NCBI GenBank assembly: GCA_027604505.1
Contig: JADIIX010000092.1
Coordinates: 24,819-88,818, forward strand
Reading direction: 5' to 3'
Length of the DNA stretch: 64,000 bases
Source: Gonapodya sp. JEL0774
Taxonomy: Eukaryota > Monoblepharomycota > Monoblepharidomycetes > Monoblepharidales > Gonapodyaceae
In this document: positions 50,947-62,022 of the stretch, one piece after another
How the letters are laid out: every line of letters begins with the position of its first letter
Numbering within the stretch: position 1 is the stretch's first letter
Notes under the pieces: generated by a model
The model's database searches: none
What the model saw: only the letters and a program-made list of their open reading frames with translations
Told to the model about the DNA's origin: nothing
Translations under genes and position numbers: made by a program

Positions 50947-52187
50947 ATGACGTCTTCGCTTCCCATAACTTTCTCCCTTCCTGCTGGAAGAAAAACTGTA
51001 CGTGGCCCTGAATTCTCTCGACGTGATGCTCGATTGGACGATGACCACGGTGACCGAGGGAATCCATCGAGAGACTCCACCAATATCGTACTACCTGGAG
51101 AAGAGATTGCGGCCGCGGCGTCGTTCATGCGGTAAAACTCATAAATGCGCTTGAGACAATTGTTTCCACTCTGGAAACTCTGTTCTCTTTTTCCAGGGGA
51201 CATGGAACCTATTCCCTCAACGACCAGCTTCACTCGTCTCTCGCGGGCGTGATCGAACGGGTCAACAAACTAATCTCTGTGAGGGCACTTCGATCGCGAT
51301 ATAGTGGTGAAGTCGGAGACGTTGTTGTGGGACGAATCACCGAGGTGGGGCAGAAGCGGTGGAAGGTCGACATGAACGCACGCCAGGATGCCGTCCTCCT
51401 TCTTTCTTCCATCAATCTCCCCGGTGGAGTACAACGAAGAAAATCTGAAATGGACGAGCTCAACATGCGCAATTTTTTCACGGAAGGAGATCTTCTCAGT
51501 GTTAGTGTTGGGATGACACCACCCGAACTGAATCAATTGAAAAAGCGCACCATTTCCAGGCAGAGGTACAGTCCTTCTTCAACGACGGTGGAGCGTCTCT
51601 TCAAACTCGGAATTCCAAGTATGGCAAGGTACATTGTCACCTGCTTTTGCACAGTTTTGGAGAGACCCGTTTTGTTTTGAGCAGTGATCCTCTGTTTAAC
51701 GTTTTATCCTATCAGCTTCGAAACGGTACATTAGTCACTGTTCCCGCTTCTCTCATTCGCCGCTCGAAATCGCACTTCCACGCATTGTCCTCTGGAGTCC
51801 ATCTTATTGTCGGACTCAATGGAAACATATGGGTCAGCAAAGCAGCGCCTCGATCGACCGAGGAACAGGACTCGGAAATGATTTATTGGGGGAAGAATGA
51901 CGTGGGTAGTGGTCACCCGTGAGGCTCAGAAATGAATTTGGGCGTGTGACCGAAATATACCTTTTACGTAGGACGACATCAGCGACGAGATTCGTTTGAA
52001 TATTGCCCGCACCTGTAACTGCATCATCGCACTCGCTCGTTGCCAAGTTCTAATCAACGAAACGCTCATCTTTCAAATGTACGAAGCGACACTAGACCTC
52101 GACGTCGCTGTCAAAGACATTGTTTCACGTAGAGATGAGGTGTTGCCGTACGTTCAGAAAGGCGATGATTTCATGCAGACAGAATGA
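50947..52187 (+). CDS. RRP4: Exosome complex subunit RRP4 (EXOSC2)
   Basis: RNA-binding cap subunit of the nuclear and cytoplasmic RNA exosome. The start at 50947 gives MTSSLPITFSLPAGRKTVRG. The exosome N-terminal region is followed by GHGTYSLNDQLHSSLAGVIE, then an S1 domain (GEVGDVVVGRITEVGQKRWK; VDMNARQDAVLLLSSINLPG) with DELNMRNFFTEGDLLS and EVQSFFNDGGVSLQTR. A KH-like domain follows (LRNGTLVTVPASLIRRSKSH; VHLIVGLNGNIWVSK) and a C-terminal helix region DEIRLNIARTCNCIIALARC. The stop is at about 52185-52187. About four introns. Confidence 0.93.
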
Positions 52188-52284
52188 CAGCGCATAGGAA
52201 TTTGAAACATGAACAATCTCAATGATATAAATGCTACCCCTAGAATACTACCTCAATGTACCACCTTGCCGTCACGACAGATAT

Positions 52285-53928
52285 TCAATCCCACCCAGTC
52301 CACGCATCATCATCGTCATTGCCGCTCGCTTTCGCAGATGACGATGGAAGACGGGCACTTGCACTTGCCTCTGTGCCCGTCCAAGATTCATTCCCCCGCC
52401 ATTCGCCTTCCAATTCTTCACTCGCTGTGAGAGATGGCTCCACCATCACGCCGGTCGTCACAGTGTCTCCCGAGAGTCGAGGGGCGATTTTATCGTCTCC
52501 CACTGATGAAATCGGACTCTCAGAAGGTGGTGGGAGAACTTCAGGATCATCACGATCCTGAGCTACCAACTGGGAAGCAATGGGATCAATCATCACGCCC
52601 GCTTGGGGTGTATGATTGGAAAGATCCTGCGACAAAGATGGGACAAAACCATCGGAGACAAGATGCACAGCCGCGCTATCCTCTTCACCTGAGAGTTTGT
52701 TGCTCGCAGTCGCTTTGGCGTGTGCACCCGATTGAGAATCTGATTCGTCTACAATCTCTTTGTCGTCGTCTGCGTCCCAGTCGAACCCCGAATCTTCTTC
52801 CATCTTCGCTCGAATCACAGCTAATACCACAAAAAAAAAAAAAAACAGAAGCAATACCAATTAAGAAACATGGAAACATGAAAAATTGTTTCAACGATGA
52901 CGCCAACCAACTTTCCACAAGTTTCTTTCTGCGAGCTTCTTGAAAGTCGATTTCCGCGACCCGGAAGTAATATCTTAGCCAAAATGTGTCATAGGATACT
53001 TCCGATGGAACTGCAGGATGCAGGAGAGTGGAGCAACGTCAAATGGTGAGAAGGAGATTCCAATCGTTCGCCCCATCTCATCAATGTCGTCGAAGTGCAT
53101 ACCAAGGCGGTCCATCATCCGCCGCAAATCGGAGTCCACGTTGAGAAGGCGAGTGATTTCCCCCGCGTATGCGGAAACATTGAAGTTTTCACTGAATGTC
53201 GAGAAGCGTTCCTCTAGAAAGCTTGGATCTTCACTCTGCGCGGAAGAGCTGAGCTCGGAAACTCCAAGTCTACTGGGCGATGCTATTGTCCCTGGAACTC
53301 CTGAAATGGGCGAAGTTAAGAATGTTGTTGGGTCCGCTCGGAGTTGCGAGATGATTGTATGTTTGCGGTCGTAACTGCAGTGTCATTCCGTATAATAAGT
53401 CGACGGACATTGATCATTTGCAACATGGCGATCTCACATGATGCTGCGAGACTTTTGGGACTCATCCACAGCAGGCGAAATGGTGACAGCCTTTCGAACC
53501 CAGGAAGTTAACTCCATTCCCACTTGACTCAAAATCTGAGTGCCTCTTTCCAATCCCTCTTCCAGCGTCTTTTCAACTTCCGTCAGTTCATCTTCCCCAT
53601 CGTCTTCTTCTTCTTCGAGGACGAAATCCCTGACTCTGGCGGTTGACGAGGCGACAACCGAGGAAATCTGAGTTGCGACGGCAGGAGCACTTTCAGCAAG
53701 CTGATGGGCTTGATCTGCAAAAGTTTGCGCCTAAATCGTGAGACCGCAATTCGATCATGCAAGTTTCCGAGATTCGAAGAACGTGTTCAAACGAAAGCCC
53801 ACCTGTTTCTTCACTTCCCCGACTAGGAAGCTCCACGACGATGTGCTTCCAGAGTCAGCATTCCCCATTGCAGAGGGTAGCTGAAATACGCTTCGGAAGT
53901 CCCATGAGTGCTTTTCAGAGCTTGACAT
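52285..53928 (-). CDS. BSD-domain protein (SYAP1/DOS2-like)
   Basis: The BSD domain becomes clear only after splicing: MMDRL joins over an intron starting GTATGC to VPSEVSYDTFWLRYYFRV, the FW hallmark. Upstream is a helix with FSENFNVSAYAGEITRLLN. The N-terminal exon starts at MSSSEKHSW (53928); MGNADSGSTSSW at 53868 is an alternative with a better context. It continues with AESAPAVATQISSVVASSTA and an acidic LEEEEDDGEDEL stretch. The tail is acidic (EEDSGFDWDADDDKE) and ends DDDDAWTGWD. The intron at about 52825-52895 contains a run of 15 A on the plus strand. The layout resembles synapse-associated protein 1 and yeast Dos2, whose molecular roles are not well defined. Confidence 0.75.
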
Positions 53929-54021
53929 GATGTACAAACTAAACAGCAGCACTCTCCGATATTTTTGCATTTAAGACACAAAGCGTGCGATACATGAATA
54001 CAAGAGAAGTGGAGTGGATTA

Positions 54022-55708
54022 TCATTCATTGAGAGAATGTACTATTACATTCAAAATTTCTGACGCCACACCAGAAACTTGATCACTTGCCACCGATTCA
54101 GCTGCGAAGCTGAGGACAACGTGTTCACCCAAGATACCGAGAAACGTAGCCACGATTAACTTACAGGACAAAAAGCCGATGAATCCCCTCGCATCTATGC
54201 ACAAATCAGTGAACTCCACGTGTGTAGCGTCGCGGAGTGCCCAGATCTCACCTTGAATAGAATCGATATTGATCCCGATGCAAGAACACTTCAGTCATAC
54301 CAGGTAACCGCATGGCGGAGCTGAGAAAGTCGTTTTAACTACCGAAGCGATTACCGCGATCAATGTCGCTGAACTGACCAAGTCTCCCCAAAGAATCCCC
54401 AAAAGGAATTTAGAATTTCTCTCTGCTGTACTTCTGGAGCTGGTCGAAGCTGGGGAAAGATAACCTGACCGGTCTTGATATTGTGATAAAGCATTGCTAG
54501 TGTCTCTCGTTTTGCATACAGACGCAGAAGAACAGGGGGTTCCTACGGGAGTTGTAGCTATGGCCACTTTGTCAAACACAACAGTAACCGGCGGACGCTT
54601 CAAACCTCAGTTGGGATCTCCAAGCGTGATTGTATGAATGCAGCGCGAAATTCTTCAACACGCCGTTGAATGCTGATGAATGAGGTGTCCATATGTGCTT
54701 TGATGACGAGAATGTAATTTTGAATCCGAATCGAGTACATCGCGTGCCATGCACCGGCAACAAAAACAGGTGTGAATCGGACAGTGGCAGCATCGAGAGG
54801 ACGCGCACGACTGAATTGAAGCACCTATAACGATTATCACAATATAAAGTTACAAAACGAGCTTCATTCATTACTTTATAACGCACCATTCGGGTTTCCG
54901 ATAAGGTAAGCCTAGAATGAAGCACCGATTCCCCGATAATCAACATCGTCCCGTTGCCACAGATACCATCCTGACTCTCTAAAAAGGCTAGTAGTTTGTC
55001 GATTCGATCGAAATTTTGTTGATTCATTCCCAGAAGCACCTTTTTATGTTGGAAAATTCATTCGCAGTGTGGACGCTGAGTGGAGTTTTCATATCGTCAC
55101 CTGAGTAATGCCGCTCACGGCAACAATTGGATCCATTGATCTGGAGAAGTACGTCGATATCACATCCTTTCATTCGCGCAAACATTGGCAGATGAATAGA
55201 ACGACAGCATTTGGTTGACGAAGAAGTACCTCGGCTCCAGTCAGATCCAAAGTATCCTCATCCCAAAATTCATACGATCCGAAAAGGAACTGGGACGTCA
55301 AGTGGCAGGAATGATCGCAACCAAGTGGAACATTGGAAGGAACCGCCGATGCATGTTGAACCAACCTCGCACATCGCGCTTATGTCGGCCAGAGTTGCTT
55401 GAATCAACATGCTGTTGTCTGATAATTCATTGTGCGCTACAAACACAAACTGCATCGGGGAACGGTTCCTCTTAAATGATATCGGTAGCTTGATGTGTGC
55501 AGTTGCTCACATCACCGAACTCCTTGAAGGTGAATCGACTTTTAGTCGAGAGGAGCTCTCGAACATCTTCTCCAACCAGTGTTTGGGTGAAGTCGGATAC
55601 CGATGAGGAGAATCCAACGATGAGTCTAAACGAGTTGGAGAGGTGGTGTTGGTCGGCGCAGACATCCTCGAGAATTACAAGACCCCACCCCTCGTCCAGT
55701 GCATCCAC
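54022..55708 (-). CDS. Longin-like protein, possibly Fuzzy/INTU/MON1 superfamily
   Basis: A multi-exon gene whose 5' end is unresolved (the outermost coding sequence begins near 55708 after an apparent acceptor). Recognisable stretches are MQFVFVAHNELSDNSM, FLFGSYEFWDEDTLDLTGAE, NFDRIDKLLAFLESQDG, TMLIIGESVLHSRLTLSETR and, after an intron, VRFTPVFVAGAWHAMYSIRI with NYILVIKAHMDTSF. These strand-helix patterns look like the first and second longin domains of the Fuzzy, Inturned and Mon1 proteins. A Ser/Thr-rich segment (SPASTSSRSTAERNSKF) precedes the C-terminal exon ending IVHSLNE. Fuzzy acts in ciliogenesis and Mon1 in vacuolar Rab7 activation; I cannot choose between them. Confidence 0.35.
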
Positions 55709-56026
55709 TTGAACTAGTTTTCACAGTTTTGTTGAGAAATCACTCAATAAAAGGGATTTCAGAAAGCGTCATGTCAAGGGACGACTCACAGGTCTTGGAG
55801 AAAGAGCAGGTTCCGGACTTGTGAATCACAAAAAAGTTCTGTAGTGCCATTCAGCGGAGTATGTTAAACCTGGTACTCGGGGTTCCCATGGTACCAATGA
55901 GATTGTAGTACCTTCATGTGAGGAGTTGCTGGAAATTGTGATGGAATGTTCGCAACCCAACTCAAATCATTGAATACGTCCACATACATTCGTTCGTGGA
56001 GATCTCTGCCTTAAGCTCAAACAAAA

Positions 56027-57431
56027 ATGCTTTTATCACCGAACGAGCAACTCCGTCTTGCTCAACGAGCTTCTGATGAAGCCCGTTTGAAGCGGATCCA
56101 GCAGGTGAGTGACCTTGGGCTTGCGGTCTCAAACCTCGACTACTCACCTATCCCCAACCTTCAAGGTTCGCGCCCTCGAACATAACAATGCCACGGAGCG
56201 TCGGTGTAAATTTCGGGTGGCGGTGGATGAGGTGTGGCATTCTACAGCTCAATCCGCGAAGGTGAACAGCAGCTAAATTGCAATCAGTACAGCCGACAGT
56301 GGTGAGCTCTAACTAACGTCGGTCGTTTGCTTTGGCTTGGTTGCTTCCATAAATTCACTCCGTGAGGCCCATTCACGCTTGAATGTGGTTCTCCAGCGGG
56401 GGAGACTTCAAAAAGACCACGCCATTTCCACATCATCCTCTAACTTGGGGCAGTCTCATCTTCTGGCAGCAAAACATGATTTGTCAATGGTTGGTAGGGC
56501 GAAGGCATTGCCCTCTACGGGGTAAATTCAGACAAACCTGAGCAACTAATTATGTGCTACTGAACAGGATCACTTTGTTGAAGAGTTTACTTCTCAAATG
56601 AGGTTGCTTCACCTTTCAGAATGGCACAAGTTCAGAGAGTCTACAGACTATGTTCGTTTTGTCTTGCTTGAAATGATGTCATACACCAACCTTTTATTTT
56701 ATTTGTGGTCTCAGTTTTGCCAGGAACAGCAGCTTGCAAACTCAAATCGTATGCAACTTCTGACACAAATGAAAAGAGCAAGAGCTGCTGAACGTGAACG
56801 AGCTGCAAAAATGGCCATCTCACAAGTGCACCAAGTTACAAATAAAGTTCCAGATGTTCTGGCTGCGCCACGCCATAAAATTCCAAGTTTTCAAACCTCT
56901 GAACAAAGGAAACAGTTTCAGTCAACAAGTTTTCACACTGGTCATGTTGCTGTGCATAGTAGATCCCAGCATCAGCACACAAATGCATTCCAAGCAGCTC
57001 TTATAGAGGCAGCCTCTCACACTGAGAGACAAAATTTCAAGGAGGTGCAAAGATTAAGTCTTCAGGAGAAATCTGACAGAAGAAGAGCAGCAGCAAGTGA
57101 TCACTTAGCTGCAGAACAGGTTCGAATGGCAGTGTTGCCAATTTGGAGTGAAGTGTTTATCTCTTTGCTTTTGTTAACTCAGGCTAAAGGGCAAATGGAC
57201 AACTTTCTGGATACTATATCTCACTTAGATGCAGTTCGGTTGGCTGCAACAGTCACAAGAAGGTTTGCAGGGAATTCTCAGAACAGTTCACAAGAATTTG
57301 CAACACACTTTGAGGTTGCAGAGCCACCAATTGTATCTGTTCCCCGTGAAGTCAGCAGAGTCTCAGAACAGAGGAAACAGAGTGAACCAATAGACTTGGC
57401 CACTTATTCAGATATTAGCTTTACTAACTAG
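56027..57431 (+). CDS. Coiled-coil protein resembling the CEP295 N-terminus
   Basis: The start at 56027 (A at -3) gives MLLSPNEQLRLAQRASDEAR. Exon 2 (56166-56261) gives VRALEHNNATERRCKFRVAV and DEVWHSTAQSAK; the next exon probably begins at AHSRLNVVLQRG. This LSPNE, QVR, E-R-x-R, E-x-W spacing resembles the N-terminus of vertebrate CEP295, which builds out centrioles into centrosomes or basal bodies. Farther on, RAAERERAAKMAIS and VLAAPRHKIPSFQ align with a similar charged-helix-then-Pro region in that family, and FVxR/SFHTGHVAVHSR follows. The splice at about 56525-56575 could not be joined in frame, so the two halves may need an unseen exon. The 3' half is CpG-poor. The stop is at 57429-57431. 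Confidence 0.35.
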
Positions 57432-57504
57432 TGTGATTATAAGATCCAGAGCTTCAATGGAAACCTGAACAATGTCAAAAAAAACAGTAATTCAAGAGTT
57501 CAGT

Positions 57505-59950
57505 CACAATACTGTACCAGTCATGTAGAACCAGCATTGAGAGACTGTGCCTGAAAGCCCAGGTGGATTGAACCCCATCCCAATCTCCTTTGTCTGCTTC
57601 ATAACCCAATTGTTGTATTCAGCACTATTAATATACACTAGGGGATTGTGTTGAGGATCAGTCATTTCATCAATACTGTTTTCTAAGATTGCCCTTTGAA
57701 AATCAGTGAGCTGTTCTACAGGAAAGTCATTCAAAGTCTGCAAACTCTCACCCTGATTAGCAATTCTGCTAGTACTGTTTTCAGCCAGTGGTGCATCATT
57801 CTGCACTAAGTTTTGAACACAAGTCTCCCCCTGAGAGGGATGAGCGTATGACCTAGAGTTAGAGGGTTTTGGTTCAACAGGATCAGCAGTTACAGGTTTT
57901 GCTACTTTGCGAGGCACACATTGAGAAAAGTTTAAAGAGAGGAAGTCTGCTAGCAGCAGGTGGGGCAGGCGCTGTAAATTGGACAGTTCCAGGCTCTATA
58001 GGGCATTCTTTTCCTTTGTCACTGCGTCTAATCATTGAGTGAGTACGTGGCACTGGTGGCTCACAAGATAAGATATCTTCAGGCAGTGGCTTTATTGGTG
58101 CATTGGGAACCTGGCTGCGAGTAAATAGGTGTGAAACTGGTACATGGACAGGTGTTTGCATAACTAGAGCAGTTTCCGATATGCTTATACAGGAATCCTC
58201 ATCATCTTCATCATCTAAAAGAATTTGGTTATGTTCAGTTTGTTCAATAATTTTGTGGAAGCTGGCAAAGTGTTTTCTTTGTGCTCAAGCAATCCCAACC
58301 GTTAAACTGAAGTGGCATGGCTGGAACATTGAGCAGAGGCTCCCCGGTAGAGTACTTATGATGTAGCAAACTCCAAATACAATCTAGGTTTTCTCAGTTT
58401 ATAAAGCAAAGTCCCTCAGTCCATTTCGTAAACTAAACGTCCTTTGTAAAGAGAAAATAGTACCAATCTATCCTAAGAGTGTGCCAGTTTGTTATGGTCT
58501 TCGTCGGACTGTCCAATGTGGCAAATGTCCCAGTGACCAAAGTAGTAACATCAGCTGCGAAATCCAACACCAACTATTTGACATCCTGTAAAACATGACT
58601 GGAATGAGGTAGATAGTAACTGCCAATAAATGCTTCTTCAAGGAATCTGCAGTCATGAGAGCAAGTAATTTTGTGTGTCTTTGGGTTATAGAGTGTAGAC
58701 TGTGGAATCTGTGTTGTAGCCAACAAGGTACCACAAGTCTGCTTTTGGTTGTAATTTGTTACAAGGTCCATCTTTGTTCAGCACCATCGCACAGCAGCCT
58801 AGGATTCTCAAATGAGAGATTTTGGATTTTTGTTTTGTTAATATCTCAATTGGGATTTTCCCATTGTGGGCTGCTGAAGGAGACTGGTTACGCACATAGC
58901 TAATGGCTTCAGTTTTATAACCCCATAAACTGACAGGCAATTGTGCTAAACTTAAAGCACTCCGTGCAGTCTCCTTTATTGTTCTGAGAAAATGCTCAGC
59001 ACGACCATTATATAAGGGCACGTAAGGTGGGGACGTTTCAGCTTCAATCCCATGGTCAGCCATCTGTCTTTCTATTTTGTTACTCAACAAAATTTCCTTC
59101 CCATTGTCACTGTGAATTCCTTTTGTTCTCCAATGGTATTGTTGTTTGTCTGAGATAATAGATAGTATCTCGAAGTTTCCTTGCCGCTGCACTTTTTTTT
59201 TTCTATAGACCAACATATCCCATTCCAGAGGCTTCATCTACTATGGCTGTACGATATCAATATCTTCCTAGTACTGTTGCTCCAATGGCTGCAGGTCCCA
59301 AGTTGTCAACGTCTCCGGAGATGTTCGCCAGGTTTTATTACAAGTATACAATTTGGTTTAGAATTTGCTACCAAATGTGCCTCCCCATGCCCCATCTAAG
59401 GCAATCAAGAGTTTTCCCGCCGCCAAGTTTTGTGATTTTCAAACCATGAGTTTGGGCCGAACAGAGGAGATCCTGTATGTTCAAATGTCCAAACTGGAAG
59501 AGAGCCAGAATTTCATTGATTTCCCGAACTCCAGTGGAAATGACCAGTGGTATTGAAGATTGCAGTGGTTCCACTGAGATGGGCATTCAGTATAGTGATA
59601 ACCCCAGGCATGATCCTTGGCAAATGACTGTGTCATTCCGAATGTCCCACAGCTCCAATATATTTGAGTGTCCTGGCACAAAAATTGAGATTCCCACATT
59701 CTGTAAGCTTCCATTAAAATAATTATCTGCACTATATAGAACTCCTGGAATATTGCGCTTGATAACAGATGTGAATCCATGGAAAATCACATTCATATTG
59801 CCACAGCCTTCTGCAATAGCAACCGATCTCCATTCATTCATTTGTGAGTTTCAAAAGAAGTCCCTTGTGCAGGCAGATAGAGTGGGAGGCCACAGTGTCA
59901 ACATGCACCTTGAGCCCAGATGCATTCCATGGGAGTAGTGGACTCAAATT
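57505..59950 (-). mobile_element. Decayed Ty1/Copia retrotransposon
   Basis: The minus strand holds pieces of a Copia polyprotein broken by stops and frame changes. From the 5' side (59950): a protease/GAG-pre-integrase-like segment (VLYSADNYFNGSLQNVGI; GHSNILELWDIRNDT). Next is an integrase core with IHSDNGKEILLSNKIERQMA, ETSPPYVPLYNGRAEHFLRT and IPIEILTKQKSKISHLRILG, then SKADLWYLVGYNTDS-type and PKTHKITCSHDCRFLEEAF segments of the integrase C-terminus. A linker follows (NPLVYINSAEYNNWVMKQTK) near 57600. No full reverse transcriptase or RNase H and no LTR pair were found, so the copy is truncated and inactive. CpG is scarce. It lies directly beside the CEP295-like gene. Confidence 0.8.
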
Positions 59951-60040
59951 CAATTTAGAAAAGCTAGAATTAACTGAGGTCATATTAATCAACCATTCCC
60001 ATTTCAGGCCTGTACTTCAGAAAGGTTTCTCATGTAAGGA

Positions 60041-60351
60041 CTGTCACAAATATTTTTTCCACCCACATTGTCAGACCCACCCCCCCGGGGGGTGGATTTT
60101 TTTTCAAGGGGTTGGACAAAACATGTGAGACCCTAGAGGGTGGGTGGAAAGTTTCAACCTACATTGTTGGAAAAACTGAAGGACATACATGAGGGGGTGG
60201 GACAAGTAATCAATTTGGACCACCTCAAGGTTAGACATAACAGCATACCCTCCCTCTAGGGTTGCACACATTTTGTCCACCCCCTCAAAAGAAATTTCCA
60301 CCCCCGGGGGGGTAGGTCTGACAATGGGGGTGGAAAAATAATTTGTGACAG
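60041..60351. mobile_element. 311-bp MITE-like element with long terminal inverted repeats
   Basis: The left arm (60041-60147) starts CTGTCACAAAT and the right arm (60245-60351) ends ATTTGTGACAG. The arms match over about 107 bp with scattered mismatches, including TTGTCAGACC, CCCCCCGGGGG, GGTGGACAAAA and ACCCTAGAGGG. The roughly 97-bp centre has no coding potential. The flanks both carry TGTA (60034 and 60353), but this is not adjacent to the arms, so a target-site duplication is not established. The element may be non-autonomous and mobile, or simply a large hairpin. Confidence 0.7.
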
Positions 60352-62022
60352 CTGTACCCGGCAAGTCCTCGAACAATACGATTTTGTCCTAGTGGACTTT
60401 CTCGGTGGCAATATGGGCAAGCAGTAGGTATTTCACACTGCAGTGCCCTTCCCTCCTCGTCCTGGCTGAAGTCACAAAAGGATTTTGGACTTTCACTCTT
60501 TCTCCCACCGTTCAATGCTATCACGCCATGAAGTACACCAAGGACACTCATTCCGTATGCCAAATCTCATCTCGGGGCTCTGCTTTCCCGTCTCGCAACA
60601 AGTTCAGCGTCCCTATTGCCGTTGCCTGATCAGTGCACCTGATCGATGCTGGTGGAAAAAGTGGACAAGGTAGAGGAGTTGGGAAACAGTTGAGTTTTGT
60701 GCTAAAGGAAGAAGTGGATACTCCTCCTCAATGGACAAGACACTAAGACATACTTCTTTCTTTGTCAATTTCAATTGTAGCTGTACTCCTACATTCCTGC
60801 AATGAAGGAGGAATATGAAATCGACGATGGGAGCATTGCCATCGTGAAGGGGGGTCCTCGCTGTTCAATGTGGGTAACATGTGCAGTGTCAGCTCTCAAT
60901 TTTGTAAGACGACTGAATTCATAAATACGGTGTCTGCCAATTAGGTCCAGTTAGTGTACGATGTCACATTTTTAACCCATCCCTAGATCACTAATATGGA
61001 AGTAAAACATTTGTATCAAAAGTATATTAATTTCAGTGAAGAACTATGCCATGACATAAGTCATAAGTCTATACAGACCCAGTGCTTCAACCCCTTCTGA
61101 GCTGTATCGCACTTGCATTCCCCCTTCCCCTGCAACTACCTGGCGTGTTCCCACTTGCACTACTTCTCCTCATCCCGCAACCATCCCAGTTTGCCCCCCG
61201 TGTTGGTACGAGGCGTTGACGCTTTGGTTCTGGTTCCAGTCAAATAGAGACAGTAAGAAGAGACCATGCAGCGACCAACAGGGCAAGAATGTGTACTCAC
61301 CAGAGAAATTAAAACCCTTCAACTACCTTCTGCTTTGCGGTAGCTTCAGTCTCTTCCTTCGAGGATTTTGAAGCCCCTTTAGGGTTGTCGTCTTCCTCAA
61401 GTTCAACAGTAAGATCCAACTACGAGTTTGGCTAATGCATGTAAGAAATAATCAAGTTGAAAGTGTCAGGTCACTCACATCTGTGGGGGGCAAATAGGCA
61501 GACACCGAGGATTCACCTTGTGCTCTGCGACATGGTTTCAGTGAAGGGGATGGTGGTAAGTGACACATTGTGCCGGAACCCCGAAACAAGAAGTACCTTT
61601 TTCCTTTCCCTTACCACTTGTGGCGCCTTGGGGGGTAAGTTCAAGCAACCTGGCCAACTAAATGATTACTGTGGCGCGTGTGGTATGTTCAGGGAACGTG
61701 CCTGTCCAGATAGCAATCATTAAATGAAGATAGAGGGAGTTACCACACATTCTACAATGGAACGTACCTGCAATTATCAATTCGGTGGCCTGTTTGTTCT
61801 TTTCATCCGTCCATCCCTGACTGCTGTTCCCAGAGCTTCACCAATTCCTTGACCTCCTTTTGCGTTGCAGCTTTTGGAAATTCAGCAAGTTGGTATATAT
61901 ATGTTTCTTGTGGATATCACAATCGATTCAGGGTTAATCAAAATGTTGTCTCAGCAACACATATAGTAAAAATTTCTGTGAACTTACTGCAAGGTCCGGA
62001 TTCCTGTTCACTATCTGCACCT
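60352..62022. other. Accessory region without a supported gene
   Basis: Short open frames on both strands (for example YIPAMKEEYEIDDG at about 60795 plus, which could be one exon; ACPYCHRESPLGQNRI at about 60420 minus) do not join into a gene that I can defend. GT-AG-like sites are common, so unrecognised multi-exon genes may exist here. Confidence 0.35.
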
